Origin: Streptococcus sp. A12
GTDB taxonomy: Bacteria; Bacillota; Bacilli; Lactobacillales; Streptococcaceae
Reading direction: 5' to 3'
Assembly (NCBI RefSeq): GCF_905372335.1
Contig: NZ_CAJPOU010000060.1
Location: 1-6,736 of the forward strand
Length of the DNA stretch: 6,736 bases
Position 1 is the stretch's first letter. Each line of letters opens with the position of its first letter. Under the pieces are notes generated by a model that worked only from the letters and a program-made list of their open reading frames with translations, had not been told where the DNA came from and searched no databases. The translations under genes were made by a program, and so were the position numbers. This document shows, in pieces, positions 6,157 through 6,736 of the stretch.

Positions 6157-6222
6157 CTATAGTTCATTTTCTCAAATTCTATTTTAAGAATAGCTAAGGT
6201 TGACGTTAAATGACCACGCCCC

Positions 6223-6570
6223 CTATTTCATACGATAAAAATCAATCACTAGACCTGCTGGACCACTTACTAGCAGGGATTCGGTTCCCCAATCAGTTAC
6301 AGCTGGACCATTTAAAACCTGGATACCAAGATCTTTCAACCGTTGGTAGTTCTGCTCTACATCCTCAACTTCAACGTGAAGAATGATTCCTGACTGGAAA
6401 TTTTCCAAAGGTATCAAATGGTTTTGGGATAACATGAGACAGTGACTGCCAATCGTGAACTGAGCAAAACTGTCGTCAACATAATCAGCTTTTTTATCAA
6501 AAATACGCTCCAAGTCGGCACATACTTGGGGAACATTTGAAACGATGATATCTAATTGATTTAAATTCAT
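6223..6570 (-). CDS. Small VOC-superfamily (glyoxalase/bleomycin-resistance fold) protein
   Basis: This 115-residue cytoplasmic protein has the length and the two-module beta-alpha-beta-beta-beta pattern of single-domain VOC proteins. The first module is about residues 3-55. The second, about 60-113, opens with GIILHVEVEDVEQNYQRLKD and closes with the family-like WGTESLLVSGPAGLVIDFYR. Candidate metal ligands are unusual: the first-strand position usually held by His is near D7, H65 is retained, and D110 stands where Glu is common near the end. Metal binding and catalysis are therefore doubtful, and no substrate can be named. The start is firm, with GGAGG seven bases before the ATG. The gene has no obvious promoter of its own: a terminator-like hairpin sits directly upstream of the ribosome binding site, so expression may depend on read-through from the gene entering at the right edge. 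Confidence 0.82.
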   Translation of the reverse strand: MNLNQLDIIVSNVPQVCADLERIFDKKADYVDDSFAQFTIGSHCLMLSQNHLIPLENFQSGIILHVEVEDVEQNYQRLKDLGIQVLNGPAVTDWGTESLLVSGPAGLVIDFYRMK

Positions 6571-6584
6571 TTACTATCCTCCAG

Positions 6585-6609
6585 AAAAAGACCGGATTGC
6601 TCCGATCTT
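6585..6609 (-). terminator. Terminator-like hairpin (copy 3 of 3) abutting the VOC ribosome binding site
   Basis: Minus-strand RNA forms a nine-pair stem (AAGATCGGA with TCCGGTCTT, one U-G pair) closed by a GCAA tetraloop of the stable GNRA type, followed by a run of Us (6589-6585). Only two bases separate that run from the GGAGG of the VOC gene. It could end transcription of the upstream gene, attenuate read-through into the VOC gene, or mark a processed 5' end. Confidence 0.65.
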
Positions 6610-6625
6610 GTAAGTTTCTCTCTAA

Positions 6626-6668
6626 GAAAATCAAAGCATAAAATCTACAATGTTTATCTTTGATTTTC
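6626..6668. repeat. A+T-rich long hairpin downstream of the right-edge gene
   Basis: GAAAATCAAAG at 6626-6636 is exactly inverted at 6658-6668. With one bulged base, five more pairs (ATAAA 6638-6642 with TTTAT 6653-6657) extend it to a 16-bp stem with a 10-base loop. Neither strand has a good U-run after the stem, so a simple terminator is unlikely. It lies 12 bases past the stop codon of the partial gene, as a 3'-end structure would. Confidence 0.5.
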
Positions 6669-6679
6669 CACGAGCGGGA

Positions 6680-6736
6680 TTATTTGATTGCGCGTGATTG
6701 CAACCCTTCTTCTTCCAAGAAGAGGCGGAATGGTAC
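6680..6736 (-). CDS. C-terminal end of an unidentified gene (partial)
   Basis: Reading the minus strand in from the right edge gives an open frame of 18 codons ending in TAA (6682-6680), with C-terminus LFLEEEGLQSRAIK. The residues look like real protein, and the frame is followed by two hairpins as expected at a gene end. The piece is too short to assign a family. It is the nearest gene upstream of, and in the same direction as, the VOC gene. Confidence 0.6.
   Translation of the reverse strand, partial: VPFRLFLEEEGLQSRAIK

Larger units (their letters stand above)
5746..6222. other. Gene-free interval with hairpins and a palindromic element
   Basis: About 480 bases between the glucosidase promoter and the VOC gene hold no reading frame with both a ribosome binding site and family-like protein sequence. 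The interval contains two copies of a U-tailed hairpin (5828-5853 and 6131-6156), a small A/T-armed hairpin (AAAAAATA at 5902-5909 with TATTTTTT at 5921-5928) and a 164-bp element bounded by inverted repeats (5946-6109). The rest is A+T-rich and unremarkable. Confidence 0.7.

Noticed and set aside
5960..6187. A 75-codon open frame on the plus strand starting with GTG across the palindromic element
   Set aside because: No ribosome binding site precedes it. It runs through the inverted repeats and through hairpin copy 2, and its length is explained by the palindromic element.
6183..6199. TTTAAG, five bases, CTAAGG, resembling a CiaR binding site
   Set aside because: The second half has two mismatches to the known repeat and no promoter or gene start is placed to use it.
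6626..6668. Possible BOX-element fragment, because CTTTGATTTTC occurs in such repeats
   Set aside because: The shared stretch is only about 11 A+T-rich bases and no other BOX module is recognisable nearby.

Overview
The window looks like chromosomal DNA of a Streptococcus, probably from the oral (sanguinis/mitis-like) groups. This is inferred from moderate G+C, strong AGGAGG-type ribosome binding sites, typical streptococcal protein families and many compact U-tailed hairpins. No marker gene fixes the species.

Layout from left to right. (1) Positions 1-1822, plus strand: a weak promoter region, then a two-gene ABC exporter operon (BcrA-like ATPase and six-helix ABC-2 permease). (2) Positions 1824-1854: a perfect 13-bp hairpin that ends this operon and also holds the last codons of the convergent histidine kinase gene. 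(3) Positions 1843-3496, minus strand: a two-component system, with the response regulator first and the kinase second, joined by a TAATG overlap. It has its own promoter, and a GTG start is favoured for the regulator. (4) Positions 3562-4230, plus strand: a divergently transcribed, unrecognised 177-residue protein with one N-terminal hydrophobic segment, a near-consensus promoter and a terminator shared with the next, convergent gene. (5) Positions 4271-5745, minus strand: a family GH1 6-phospho-beta-glucosidase with no PTS gene beside it. (6) Positions 5746-6222: about 480 bases with no credible gene. They hold two related U-tailed hairpins and a 164-bp palindromic element with 11-bp perfect terminal inverted repeats and three internal hairpins. 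(7) Positions 6223-6570, minus strand: a small VOC (glyoxalase-fold) protein. A third copy of the hairpin sits directly against its ribosome binding site. (8) Positions 6680-6736, minus strand: the last 18 codons of an unidentified gene.

The likely functional link is between the ABC exporter and the two-component system. The kinase has almost no extracellular part, which suits a system that senses the membrane, a transporter or an accessory protein. The exporter lies convergent to it and the unknown anchored protein divergent from it. This link is inference from context. The glucosidase is a catabolic enzyme that appears unrelated. I see no CRISPR array, insertion sequence, tRNA or rRNA. The least explained part of the window is 5826-6161.
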